Numbered from the stretch's first letter, positions 1 to 7,046 are shown. The stretch: 8,701 nt of DNA from Hyphomicrobiaceae bacterium UBA4118 (GCA_002383105.1 DFXC01000171.1:2269-10969), one strand, 5' to 3'. Notes: generated by a model not told the origin, from the sequence alone. A program made the numbers and translations.

Positions 1-297
1 CCGCGGCTTTACCACGCCCTTGTGAAGGGCGGCGCGTCGCGCGCTGGTCAGCACCAGTTTTCAGGAGCCCGAACATGGCGCCCATCTAGGCGCTTGCTCG
101 CGTCCCGCGCAACCTTGATGGAGCACGCTGACGGTACCGAAACTCGCCGCCAGTGATCCCCTCCCCTCTTGAGGGGGAGGGATAGGGAGGGGGGTCGAAT
201 TCAGATACTCGCTGCACTGCTCACCCCCCTCCACTCGCGTGAAGGCGCGAGCGTGCTCCCCCGCAAGGGGGGAGCAGGGGAGCAAGGGACGGTTCGG
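1..297. other. Intergenic region left of scpB, no convincing gene
   Basis: No reading frame here looks like a real protein. The minus-strand frame at 61-285 is low complexity and runs through inverted repeats. A short perfect hairpin lies at 15-31 (CGCCCTT, loop GTG, AAGGGCG) with no T-tract after it. A 5-bp stem at 44-57 (CTGGT/ACCAG) is followed by four T at 58-61, too weak to call a terminator. The right half is occupied by the palindromic element listed separately. In many related genomes tatA, tatB and tatC follow scpB; no TatA-like start is visible within these 297 bases. Confidence 0.7.
158..288. repeat. G/C-rich intergenic element of nested inverted repeats
   Basis: At least four inverted repeats are packed into about 130 bases. 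CCCTCCCC (159-166) pairs with GGGGAGGG (174-181). GGAGGGGGGT (186-195) pairs perfectly with ACCCCCCTCC (223-232) across a 27-nt loop. CTCGCG (234-239) pairs with CGCGAG (246-251). GCTCCCCC (255-262) pairs with GGGGGAGC (268-275). This style, with short C-tract/G-tract hairpins flanking a longer one, resembles dispersed intergenic palindromic repeats common in Hyphomicrobiales genomes; family membership is inferred, since only one copy is in the window. It starts about 10 nt after the scpB stop, so its hairpins would form in the 3' end of the operon mRNA and could end transcription or protect the transcript. There is no clear U-tract, so a classic intrinsic terminator is not supported. Confidence 0.6.
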
Positions 298-1065
298 TTA
301 TTCCTCGCGCTCGGCGGGCGGCCCCTCCTCGTCCTCGGCGAGAGGCTCGTCCTCGAGCGGCTCCTCGTCCTCGCGGAGATAAGGCGTGTCGTCGGGGTTC
401 GGCATGGAGAAGCCGGGAGGCAGCGTGGAATCGAGGAGGCCAGCGCCTTTGAGCTCGTTCAAGCCCGGCAGGTCCTGGATGGAGTCGAAGCCGAAATGCT
501 CCAAGAAGGCTTCCGTCGTGCCGTAGGTCACCGGGCGACCGGGCGCGCGGCGCCTGCCCCGCAACTTGATCCAGCCCGTCTCGAGCAGCACGTCGATGGT
601 GCCCTTGGAGGTGCTCACGCCCCTGATCTCCTCGATCTCGGCGCGGGTGACCGGCTGGTGATAGGCGATGATGGCGAGTGTCTCGAGCGCTGCGCGCGAC
701 AGGCGGCGCTGCTCGACGGCCTGCCGCTCAAGCAGGAAGGAGAGGTCCTCGGCGGTGCGGAACGCCCATTTGCCGGCGACGCGCACGAGATTGACGCCGC
801 GTCCGGCATAGAGCCCTTGCAGCTCCTCAAGCAACGCCGTCACGTCCTCGCCTTGCATGAAATGCCGGGCCAAGGCCGCCTCAGCGAGCGGCTCTGAGGC
901 GGCGAACAGCAAGGCCTCGACGATGCGCAACTTCTCGCGCCGGTCGGTCGACTGCAAGGCGATCACATTGGAGGGAAGCGGCAACAGCAGCCGCGGCCCG
1001 CCCTGCTCGCGCTCGGTCTCGTCTTCCGTCATTGCGGGTGCCCTATTCATTTGCTTCGCTGTCAT
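298..1065 (-). CDS. scpB: Segregation and condensation protein B (ScpB)
   Basis: ScpB is a winged-helix kleisin-binding subunit that, with ScpA, joins SMC to form the bacterial condensin that compacts and segregates the chromosome in the cytoplasm. The 255-residue product has the family core: a first winged helix from about residue 45 (LRIVEALLFAASEPL) and a second with ETLAIIAYHQPVTRAEIE (128-145), IRGVS (147-151), APGRPVTYGTTEAFLEHFG (174-192) and a closing DLPGL (198-202). The tail (223-255) is strongly acidic, with about 16 D/E in 33 residues, and is probably disordered. The ATG at 1065 is preferred over later Met codons at 1050 and 1032 because GAGG (1072-1075) lies six bases upstream. 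It follows scpA by 31 nt and is the last gene visible in the minus-strand cluster. The family assignment is firm. Confidence 0.95.
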   Translation of the reverse strand: MTAKQMNRAPAMTEDETEREQGGPRLLLPLPSNVIALQSTDRREKLRIVEALLFAASEPLAEAALARHFMQGEDVTALLEELQGLYAGRGVNLVRVAGKWAFRTAEDLSFLLERQAVEQRRLSRAALETLAIIAYHQPVTRAEIEEIRGVSTSKGTIDVLLETGWIKLRGRRRAPGRPVTYGTTEAFLEHFGFDSIQDLPGLNELKGAGLLDSTLPPGFSMPNPDDTPYLREDEEPLEDEPLAEDEEGPPAEREE

Positions 1066-1071
1066 TCGCGA

Positions 1072-1075
1072 CCTC
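1072..1075 (-). promoter_or_regulatory. Shine-Dalgarno site of scpB
   Basis: GAGG on the minus strand sits six bases before the ATG at 1065, inside the 31-nt scpA-scpB gap. It decides the start among three closely spaced in-frame ATG codons. Confidence 0.65.
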
Positions 1076-1096
1076 GTGTTTGTTGCTTCTAGGGCT

Positions 1097-1936
1097 TCAT
1101 CTTTGGGCGGCTCGCTCGCGCCGGCGGATCAGCAGCGGCGCAAACAGCTTCGACTGGCGGATTTCCAGGGCGCCTTCGCGCGCCATTTCCAAGGTTGCAG
1201 TGAAGCTCGAGGCCAGCGCCGTGCGCCTAAGCTCGGGCTCGACCAGGAATTCGGCAATGAGCTGATCGAGCGGCGCCCAATCGCAGGTGATGCCGAGCAG
1301 CCGCTCGAGCTCCTCGCGCGCCTCGCGCAGCGACCATACCGTGCGCTGGCGCATCTGCAGCGTGCGCGTCGCGGTACGCTGGCGTTGCTGGGAGTAGGCC
1401 TTGAGCAGGTCGTAGACATTGGCGTCGTAGATGCTCTTGCGGGTGAGGCGCGTGGGCTCGGGCAGACCGCGGGCGAAGACGTCGCGGCCGAGCCGCTTGC
1501 GCGTCATCATCTGCGCCGACACCTCGCGCATGGCATCGAGCCGCTTGAGCCTGAAGGCGAGGAGCGCGGCAAGCTCAGCCCCGCTCGGCTCGCCCTCATC
1601 GGAGGGCTCGGCCGGCAGCAACAGCTTCGACTTGAGATAGGCAAGCCATGCCGCCATGACGAGATAGTCGGCGGCGACCTCAAGGCGGAGCCGCCGCGCC
1701 TCGGCGATGAAGTCGAGATATTGCTGGGCGAGCGCGAGCACCGAGATCTTGGCGAGGTCGACCTTCTGCGTGCGGGCAAGCGCGAGCAGAAGGTCGAGCG
1801 GTCCCTCGAAGCCCTCGACGTCGACCACGAGCGTGTCGTCAGGGCCCGCATCGAGACGCGGCTCGCTGCTTTCCCACTCGGAGGTCTCGTCGCGGCATTG
1901 CGGGTCTTCGCTCATCGGCGTCTCGATCGTGCTCAT
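1097..1936 (-). CDS. scpA: Segregation and condensation protein A (ScpA)
   Basis: ScpA is the kleisin that bridges the SMC heads and binds ScpB. The 279-residue protein shows the N-terminal SMC-neck-binding region with the signature FEGPLDLLLALARTQKVDL (43-61), followed by ISVLALAQQYLDF (64-76) and ADYLVMAAWLAYLKSKLLLP (89-108), all typical of the family. The C-terminal winged-helix region that would contact the other SMC head ends in an arginine-rich tail. The first 35 residues are acidic and variable, so a start at Met8 (1915) cannot be excluded. The ATG at 1936 overlaps the nagZ stop as ATGA, which supports this start and suggests translational coupling to nagZ. scpB follows 31 nt downstream, as expected for partners in one complex. 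Confidence 0.95.
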   Translation of the reverse strand: MSTIETPMSEDPQCRDETSEWESSEPRLDAGPDDTLVVDVEGFEGPLDLLLALARTQKVDLAKISVLALAQQYLDFIAEARRLRLEVAADYLVMAAWLAYLKSKLLLPAEPSDEGEPSGAELAALLAFRLKRLDAMREVSAQMMTRKRLGRDVFARGLPEPTRLTRKSIYDANVYDLLKAYSQQRQRTATRTLQMRQRTVWSLREAREELERLLGITCDWAPLDQLIAEFLVEPELRRTALASSFTATLEMAREGALEIRQSKLFAPLLIRRRERAAQR

Positions 1937-2982
1937 ACTGGCACTGTAGGGTCGGGTCCAAGACTCGCCACGCGGGTGCCGGCGGCCTCCGTCACCCGCG
2001 CCATTGCCGCTTCGACATCGAAGGGTTGCGGGTCATGGAGATACACGCGGGCGCGGGCGAAGCGCTCGGCGGCAACCCCTGCGAGCGGCGGCACGGCGCT
2101 GCCGACCTCCACCATCTCGGCAAGATCGCCGCTGCAATGGAGCGCCACGTCGCAGCCGGCCGCCATGACGCCACGGGCGCGCGCCGCGAACGTGCCGCCA
2201 AGGGCCTTCATGCCGAGATCGTCGCTCATCACCAAGCCGGTCAGCCCGATCAGATCACGAATCACTTCGCCCATTATAACGGGCGAGACGCTCGAAGGTC
2301 GCCGGTCGTCGAAGGCCGGCAGCAAGACATGGGCGGTCATGGCCAGCGGCGCATCGCGGAGCGCCTGGAAGGGACGGAAATCGACGGCGCGAAGCTCGGC
2401 CTCGGAGGCATCGATCCGCGGCAGCGAAAGATGGCTGTCGGCGCCCGCCCGCCCGTGGCCCGGCACGTGCTTGATCACCGGCAGCACGCCGCCCGCAAGA
2501 CAGCCCTCCATGACCGCGCGTCCGAGCGCAATCACGACCTCAGGGTCGGTCGAGAAAGCGCGGTCGCCGATGATCTCATGCGCCCCTTTTTGCGGTACGT
2601 CGAGGACGGGTGTGCAGTTGACGGTGATGTCGGCGTCGCGAAGTTCCTGAGCGATCAGCCTGGCGCCGGCGAAGGCCGCCTGCTGCGCCATTTCGGGATC
2701 GGACTCGTAGAGGACGCCATAGCAGCGGGCGGGAGGCATGTTCCGCCAGTTGGGCGGGCGGAGCCTCTGCACGCGGCCCCCTTCCTGGTCGATGAGCACG
2801 AGCACGTCGTCGCTCTCGACCGCATCCTTGAACGAGGCGACGAGCGCGCGCAGCTGCTTCGGCGTCGCGCAATTGCGTGCGAACAGGATGAGGCCGCAAG
2901 GCCGCGCGTCGTCAAAGAAGCGCCGCTCGGCGTCGCTGAGCGCTAGCCCGGCACAACTGGAGATGAAGGCTTTGAGATCCAC
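1933..2982 (-). CDS. nagZ: Beta-N-acetylhexosaminidase NagZ (glycoside hydrolase family 3)
   Basis: NagZ is the cytoplasmic enzyme of cell-wall recycling that removes N-acetylglucosamine from GlcNAc-anhydroMurNAc peptides. Numbered from the GTG at 2982 (349 residues, normal for the family), it has LIDQEGGRVQRL (63-74), the loop KHVPGHG (171-177) with D182-S183-H184 holding the His/Asp general acid-base pair, and SDDLGM (253-258) with the expected Asp nucleophile right after the Ser (D254). An open frame extends upstream to a TTG at 3075 inside the SPOR gene, but those 31 extra residues look unlike the family, whose N-terminus matches MDLKAFISSCAGLAL. No strong Shine-Dalgarno precedes the GTG, so the start is less certain than the function. 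The stop overlaps the scpA start by four bases. In some bacteria the product of NagZ induces AmpC-type beta-lactamases; nothing here shows such a link. Confidence 0.93.
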   Translation of the reverse strand: MDLKAFISSCAGLALSDAERRFFDDARPCGLILFARNCATPKQLRALVASFKDAVESDDVLVLIDQEGGRVQRLRPPNWRNMPPARCYGVLYESDPEMAQQAAFAGARLIAQELRDADITVNCTPVLDVPQKGAHEIIGDRAFSTDPEVVIALGRAVMEGCLAGGVLPVIKHVPGHGRAGADSHLSLPRIDASEAELRAVDFRPFQALRDAPLAMTAHVLLPAFDDRRPSSVSPVIMGEVIRDLIGLTGLVMSDDLGMKALGGTFAARARGVMAAGCDVALHCSGDLAEMVEVGSAVPPLAGVAAERFARARVYLHDPQPFDVEAAMARVTEAAGTRVASLGPDPTVPV

Positions 2983-3028
2983 GACGCGGGGTAACGTGCG
3001 CCGCGGCTCGCGGTCAAGGCCCGTAGCG

Positions 3029-3040
3029 TGCCCTAGGGCA
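3029..3040. repeat. 12-bp perfect palindrome upstream of nagZ
   Basis: TGCCCTAGGGCA is perfectly self-complementary and lies in the 71-nt gap between the SPOR gene and the nagZ GTG, 46 nt before that start. With no loop it is more like a protein-binding palindrome than an RNA hairpin. Function is unknown and chance is possible. Confidence 0.35.
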
Positions 3041-3053
3041 AGTCTCCGTTGGA

Positions 3054-5075
3054 CTACTGGCTCGTCACCAGGCAATCAGGCATGCCCTGCGACTTGAGCT
3101 GGCTACAGAGCTTGGCAGCAGCCGTCTTGTCGCTGATCGGGCCGATGCGCAGCCGATACCACGTCCCCTTGGCGCCGAGGTCGGCCTTCTGCACCATCGG
3201 CCGGTAGTTGGCGAGGAGCGTCGGATATTTCTGCTGCATGTCGGCGAAGCTCGCCAGCGCCTCGGTCTGGTTCTTCTTCGAGCCCACCTGCACGACATAT
3301 TTGGTTGGGGCCGTCGCCGCTGCCGGTGTCGCCGCGGCCGTCTGCACGGCAGGCTTTGCGGGTTTCGGCGGTTTGACCGGCGCGGGCTGCAAGGCAGCCG
3401 ACTGTTGCGGCGCGGGCTTGGCCACGGGCGCCGGCGGCGCCTCTGCGGCTGGCGGCGCAGCGGCGGCGGCCTGTGCAGCCGGCGGTCCCGCAGCGGCAAG
3501 CTGCATATCGGCCGGAGCATTCGCCACAGCGGGCGTGGCTGCGCCTTCGGGCGGCATTGGCGGCGCCTGGACTGAGCCGTCCGGACGCACGACCATCGTC
3601 TTCACACGGCGTGGACCGCCGTCTGCGGCGGCCGGATCGTCGACCGCGGCGACCGCGGTCGGTGCGCCGCCAGCTCCTTGGTCGACGGCCTGGGTGGTGG
3701 CGAGATCGGTGGAGGCGACCGGTGTCGGCATGCCTGCCGTTTCCGTCGAAGCCGGGAGCGCTGGCACCGCCACATTCTCCTGGCGCGGCACCAGGTGGTC
3801 GGCATCCGGCTCATCGCCATTCTGGAGCCGATCGTAGATGAGCTTGTTCTTGTGAGCAAAATCCTTGCCGTCTGGCTGGTCGGGAAGTTCCTTCACAGGC
3901 CTGCTGTCGGCCGTGACGAGGGGCGGCTGCTCGCTGCTCATCCCGCCGCCGCTCTGCTTGTAGGCGAAGGCAAGGGCGCCCCCGAGGGCGATCGCGCCAA
4001 GCAACGCGCTGCCCACCATGAAGGCGCTCCGTCCTCTGATCGTCATTGCCATCTTGGAACGGCCGCCTGGCGGCGGAAGGACTTGACCCTCGTCGAGGAA
4101 ATCGGCGTCGGCCCGCTCGCCCTCATAGAAGTCCTGGGCCGGCCGGCGCGACTGGTCGGTCGAGCCCAACGGGATCTGCGGCGGCTGGTCGTAAATGGCG
4201 TCGAAGGCTTGCAGCTGCCGGCGAGGATCGCTTTGCGGCACTTGCCCCGACTGCGAGGCCATCACGTAGTCCTGTGCGGCCTCCTCGGTGAAGGTGTCGA
4301 AGCCCTGGTCGGCCGCCGCTTGCGGCTGAGCATAGCCGCCGCCGTCGAGGCCTGGCTGCTCCTGATGGGTGAAGGGAGAACTGGAAGGGAAGCTCGCGTC
4401 AGAAAAGTTTGCGTCGAAGCCCTGCTCGGGGAAGCTCGCGTCGGCAAAGCTCTGATTGCCGAAGCTCTGATTGGCAAAATTGGGATCGGCAAAGTTCTGT
4501 TCGGCGAAGCTCGTCTCAGGGAAGCTCGCATCACCCGCATTCGGATCCTGCAAGCTCGCCCCGGAGAAGTTTAACTGGCTCGGGAAGCCTTGGGCGCCGT
4601 TATAGCTCGAGGCGGGATAGCTCTGGGGCCCGGCGTGTACCTGCTGGTTGCCGCCACGATAGGCCTGTGCCTGGAGATCGGCAGACTGATAGCTCGGAGC
4701 CGCGGCGGACTGGAGACTGGGATAGCTCGGCGCGGCTCCCGGATACGAATTTTGATAGCTCGGCGCGGCGGGATGAGGGCTTTGATAGCTTGGCGCGGCA
4801 GCCGGATAGCTCGGCGCGGCGGGATGAGGGCTCGGGTAACTCAGCGGTGCCGGCGATTGCGGGCTGGTGTAGCTCGGCTGAGCAGGCGCTGCCGGCGGAG
4901 GGGGCGTATAGGGGGCATAAGCGGGCTGCGGTGGCTCTGGGGCCGGTTGGCGCTGATCGAGGCCGCGGGTCACTGGGGTGTAGGTCGGCATCTGCGCAAA
5001 GACCGGACTGCCCCCGCCGAAAATCGAGCGCTGTCCAATCACCGGTTGACCTGGTATTCCCGCTCCGTGAGCCAT
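3054..5075 (-). CDS. SPOR-domain inner-membrane protein with long repetitive cytoplasmic region
   Basis: The 673-residue product is predicted to be a bitopic envelope protein. Residues 1-349 are low complexity: proline/alanine/tyrosine-rich at 45-135 with five APSY repeats, then a pentad repeat at 183-230, then an acidic stretch before basic residues (KMAMTIRGRS, 341-350). A single hydrophobic segment at about 350-372 follows, so the N-terminus should face the cytoplasm. Residues 373-590 form a Pro/Ala-rich periplasmic linker. The end (591-668) is a SPOR domain, with YVVQVGS near its start and GTWYRLRIGP (637-646). SPOR domains bind glycan strands lacking stem peptides, as in FtsN. The only two cysteines, C657 and C668, lie in this domain and could form a disulfide. 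Start ATG 5075 has GAGG eight bases upstream. The argS-nagZ position is typical of alphaproteobacteria. A role in septal or envelope peptidoglycan is inferred; no gene name is certain. Confidence 0.88.
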   Translation of the reverse strand: MAHGAGIPGQPVIGQRSIFGGGSPVFAQMPTYTPVTRGLDQRQPAPEPPQPAYAPYTPPPPAAPAQPSYTSPQSPAPLSYPSPHPAAPSYPAAAPSYQSPHPAAPSYQNSYPGAAPSYPSLQSAAAPSYQSADLQAQAYRGGNQQVHAGPQSYPASSYNGAQGFPSQLNFSGASLQDPNAGDASFPETSFAEQNFADPNFANQSFGNQSFADASFPEQGFDANFSDASFPSSSPFTHQEQPGLDGGGYAQPQAAADQGFDTFTEEAAQDYVMASQSGQVPQSDPRRQLQAFDAIYDQPPQIPLGSTDQSRRPAQDFYEGERADADFLDEGQVLPPPGGRSKMAMTIRGRSAFMVGSALLGAIALGGALAFAYKQSGGGMSSEQPPLVTADSRPVKELPDQPDGKDFAHKNKLIYDRLQNGDEPDADHLVPRQENVAVPALPASTETAGMPTPVASTDLATTQAVDQGAGGAPTAVAAVDDPAAADGGPRRVKTMVVRPDGSVQAPPMPPEGAATPAVANAPADMQLAAAGPPAAQAAAAAPPAAEAPPAPVAKPAPQQSAALQPAPVKPPKPAKPAVQTAAATPAAATAPTKYVVQVGSKKNQTEALASFADMQQKYPTLLANYRPMVQKADLGAKGTWYRLRIGPISDKTAAAKLCSQLKSQGMPDCLVTSQ
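4386..4529 (-). repeat. Degenerate 15-nt tandem repeat encoding Phe-centred pentads
   Basis: Within the SPOR gene, residues 183-230 repeat every five residues with Phe in register: SFPET, SFAEQ, NFADP, NFANQ, SFGNQ, SFADA, SFPEQ, then a slipped GFDAN and FSDAS. At DNA level, units resembling GGGAAGCTCGCGTC (plus-strand reading) recur every 15 bases, a sign of growth by tandem duplication. The pattern recalls pentapeptide-repeat consensus A(D/N)LXX but with Phe at the central hydrophobic position and Ser/Asn before it. Confidence 0.75.
4686..4832 (-). repeat. APSY-type repeat region with an exact 28-bp direct repeat
   Basis: The Pro/Ala/Tyr-rich part of the SPOR protein has APSY at residues 87, 94, 104, 115 and 126. 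In the DNA, 4754-4781 and 4805-4832 are identical over 28 bases and lie 51 bases (17 codons) apart, so the frame is kept. This points to recent in-frame duplication and a region prone to length change between strains. Confidence 0.8.
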
Positions 5076-5083
5076 TAATATTA

Positions 5084-5087
5084 CCTC
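5084..5087 (-). promoter_or_regulatory. Shine-Dalgarno site of the SPOR-domain gene
   Basis: GAGG on the minus strand is eight bases before the ATG at 5075, followed by an A/T-rich spacer (TAATATTA). It supports this start. Confidence 0.65.
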
Positions 5088-5101
5088 GCTCTTTTCAGCC
5101 T

Positions 5102-5221
5102 TTAGCGCAGTGTTGCCCCAAGATTGGGTGCTTGGATCACACTCTGCTTGCCGGCAAAATCTGTTTGCGACAAAGGGTTCGGACCGGCCTTACGGCCGTA
5201 TCCGTTATCGTGCATGGACAT
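5102..5221 (-). CDS. Possible small ORF, 39 residues, function unknown
   Basis: The 184-nt argS-SPOR gap contains a small minus-strand frame starting MSMHDNGYGRKAGPNPLSQT and ending QAPNLGATLR, with a TAA stop at 5102-5104. Its ATG at 5221 has GAGG (5231-5234) nine bases upstream, a better ribosome site than several genes here, and it starts 38 nt after the argS stop. The peptide is polar and basic-leaning, has no membrane segment, signal peptide or cysteine, and matches nothing I recognise. It is not in frame with the SPOR gene, so it is not simply an N-terminal extension unless there is a sequencing frameshift. It could be a translated leader, a small protein or chance. The local sequence is less GC-rich than the flanking genes. 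Confidence 0.4.
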   Translation of the reverse strand: MSMHDNGYGRKAGPNPLSQTDFAGKQSVIQAPNLGATLR

Positions 5222-5230
5222 GGCTACTTC

Positions 5231-5234
5231 CCTC
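5231..5234 (-). promoter_or_regulatory. Shine-Dalgarno site of the small ORF
   Basis: GAGG within CGAGGGAAGTAGCC on the minus strand lies nine bases before the ATG at 5221, well placed for initiation. It is the main reason to take the small ORF seriously. Confidence 0.45.
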
Positions 5235-5259
5235 GAACCACCCCCTGCCCCAGATCAGC

Positions 5260-7017
5260 TCAATGCAGCTCGTGCAAGGCTTCAACCCCGAGAATCCCCA
5301 AACCCGACGCCAAAACGCGCTTTGTGGCAGCTACCAGCGCCACACGAGCACGCGTTAACTCTCGGTCACTCTCGTAAATAAATCGTAATTGTGGCAAGTC
5401 TTTGCCTCTGTTCCAGAGGCCGTGAAAGTCGCCAGCAAGATCATAAAGATAGAAGCCGATGCGGTGCGGCTCATGGGCCATCGCGGCTGCTTCGACCAAG
5501 CGGGGGAACTGGGCGATGCGCCGGATCACGGCGACCTCCGCCTCATCGCTCAGCCGACTTAGATCGCTCTCTGCCAACGAGCCCTCCTCTGGACCGAGAT
5601 CCGGGAAGGTTTCCCGAACGTTACGCAGAACGGAACTCGCCCGTGCATGGGCGTACTGAACGTAGAAGACCGGGTTGTCCCGCGACTGCTCGGTGACTTT
5701 GGCGAAATCGAAATCGAGCGGCGCGTCGTTCTTCCGGTAGAGCATCATGAAACGAACGGGGCCGGCGCCCACCTCGTCCACGACCTCCCGCAGCGTTACG
5801 AACGTCCCGGCACGTTTGGACATCTTGACAGGCTCGCCAGCCCGAAACAAGCGAACGAGCTGACAAATCTTGATGTCGAGATGCCCCTCGCCCCCGGTGA
5901 GGGCTGCAACCGCCGCCTTCATGCGTTTGACATGGCCGCTATGGTCGGCGCCGAGCACGTCGATCATGGTCTTAAAGCCGCGTCTGAACTTGTCGCGGTG
6001 ATAGGCTATATCGGCTGCGAAATAGGCGTAGCTGCCGTCAGACTTCACCAGCGGCCGGTCCATGTCGTCGCCAAACTGGGTGGAGCGGAACAGGAGCTGC
6101 TCGCGGTCCTCCCAGTCCTCATCGACCTTGCCTTTGGGCGGCGGCAGCCGGCCCCGGTAGATCAGGCCCCTGGCTTTGAGGTCGTTGATGGTTTCCGCCA
6201 CCTCGTCGCGCGGGCCTTGGCTCAGCGACCGCTCGGAGAAGAAAACGTCGTGGCGGATGCCGAGCGAGGCGAGATCGTCCTCGATCATGGCGAGCATGGC
6301 CCGAAGCGCCGCGGCGCGCACGATGGGGAGCCAAGCCTCTTCCGGCAGGCTCAAGAGCTCGCTCCCATGCTGGTGGGCGAGCTTCTGGCCGACAGGCTTC
6401 AGGTAGTCGCCGGGGTAAAGCCCTTCGGGAATCTGGCCGATGTCCTCGCCGAGCGCCTCGCGGTAGCGCAGATAAGCCGAGCGCGCGAGCGCATCGACCT
6501 GGGTGCCCGCGTCATTGACATAATATTCGCGGGTGACGGCGAAGCCGGTGAAGGCGAGAAGATTGGCGAGCGCATCGCCGAAGACCGCGCCCCGGCAATG
6601 GCCGACATGCATCGGTCCGGTCGGGTTGGCGGAGACATATTCTACGTTCACCGCTTCGCCTTTGCCGATGGTGCTCTGCCCATAGGCGCCCTGGTCCAGC
6701 ACCACGCGGAGCACGCTCGGCCAGAAGGCAGGTGCAAGTGTCAGGTTGATGAAGCCTGGGCCGGCGATCTCGACCTTCTCGACATGACGATCGGCAGCGA
6801 TCAGGGGCGCGATGCGCTCGGCCAAAGCCCGCGGCAGCTTGCCGGCGGCCTTGGCCAGCACCATGGCCGCGTTGGTGGCGAGGTCGCCGTGGGAGGCGTC
6901 CTTCGGCGGCTCGAGCGTGATGCCCTCGATGCTCGTATCGTGCGGCACCACCCCGTCATGCTTGAGCTGCTGGACCGCGGCGAGAACGCGCCCGTGAAAC
7001 CCTGCAAAGACGTCCAT
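5260..7017 (-). CDS. argS: Arginyl-tRNA synthetase (ArgRS)
   Basis: This class I synthetase charges tRNA-Arg with arginine using ATP in the cytoplasm. The 585-residue protein is of normal length. An N-terminal Add-1-like domain (about 1-115, with [15 protein letters not shown] at 37-51) leads into the catalytic domain: [17 protein letters not shown] (124-140), whose HVGH (137-140) is the HIGH signature, [10 protein letters not shown] (164-173), [11 protein letters not shown] (352-362), and [12 protein letters not shown] (398-409) as the KMSKS-type loop. The C-terminal helical DALR anticodon-binding domain covers about 450-585 and ends [15 protein letters not shown] 7017 has a GGAG-type site six bases upstream. 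It begins 29 nt after the dgt stop, which suggests co-transcription. The catalytic signatures are intact. Confidence 0.97.
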   Translation of the reverse strand: MDVFAGFHGRVLAAVQQLKHDGVVPHDTSIEGITLEPPKDASHGDLATNAAMVLAKAAGKLPRALAERIAPLIAADRHVEKVEIAGPGFINLTLAPAFWPSVLRVVLDQGAYGQSTIGKGEAVNVEYVSANPTGPMHVGHCRGAVFGDALANLLAFTGFAVTREYYVNDAGTQVDALARSAYLRYREALGEDIGQIPEGLYPGDYLKPVGQKLAHQHGSELLSLPEEAWLPIVRAAALRAMLAMIEDDLASLGIRHDVFFSERSLSQGPRDEVAETINDLKARGLIYRGRLPPPKGKVDEDWEDREQLLFRSTQFGDDMDRPLVKSDGSYAYFAADIAYHRDKFRRGFKTMIDVLGADHSGHVKRMKAAVAALTGGEGHLDIKICQLVRLFRAGEPVKMSKRAGTFVTLREVVDEVGAGPVRFMMLYRKNDAPLDFDFAKVTEQSRDNPVFYVQYAHARASSVLRNVRETFPDLGPEEGSLAESDLSRLSDEAEVAVIRRIAQFPRLVEAAAMAHEPHRIGFYLYDLAGDFHGLWNRGKDLPQLRFIYESDRELTRARVALVAATKRVLASGLGILGVEALHELH

Positions 7018-7046
7018 GGAAGCTCCGGGAAGGTGTCGAGCCGCGA

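Noticed and set aside
44..61. Possible plus-strand terminator (5-bp stem plus TTTT)
   Set aside because: The stem is too short and the T-run too brief, and no plus-strand gene is visible to its left.
61..285. Minus-strand frame of 74 codons left of scpB
   Set aside because: It runs through the palindromic element, is Pro/Gly-rich, and has no ribosome site or family match.
857..2650. Long plus-strand open frame of 597 codons opposite scpB, scpA and nagZ
   Set aside because: It is Arg/Ala/Ser/Gly-rich with no family resemblance and lies antisense to three well-identified genes. Long antisense frames are expected at this GC content.
2983..3075. N-terminal extension of NagZ from TTG 3075
   Set aside because: The 31 residues do not resemble NagZ N-termini and would begin inside the SPOR gene; GTG 2982 gives the normal family length.
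4386..4832. Possible CRISPR-like repeat array
   Set aside because: The repeats are in-frame coding units with 15-nt or irregular spacing, without unique spacers of uniform length or cas genes.
5148..5157. Palindrome TTGCCGGCAA in the argS-SPOR gap
   Set aside because: A ten-base palindrome of this composition is expected by chance in GC-rich DNA, and no adjoining promoter could be recognised.
4409..5377. Plus-strand frame of 322 codons rich in Ser and Arg opposite the SPOR gene
   Set aside because: Its low-complexity Ser/Arg repeats are the antisense reading of the repetitive SPOR region.
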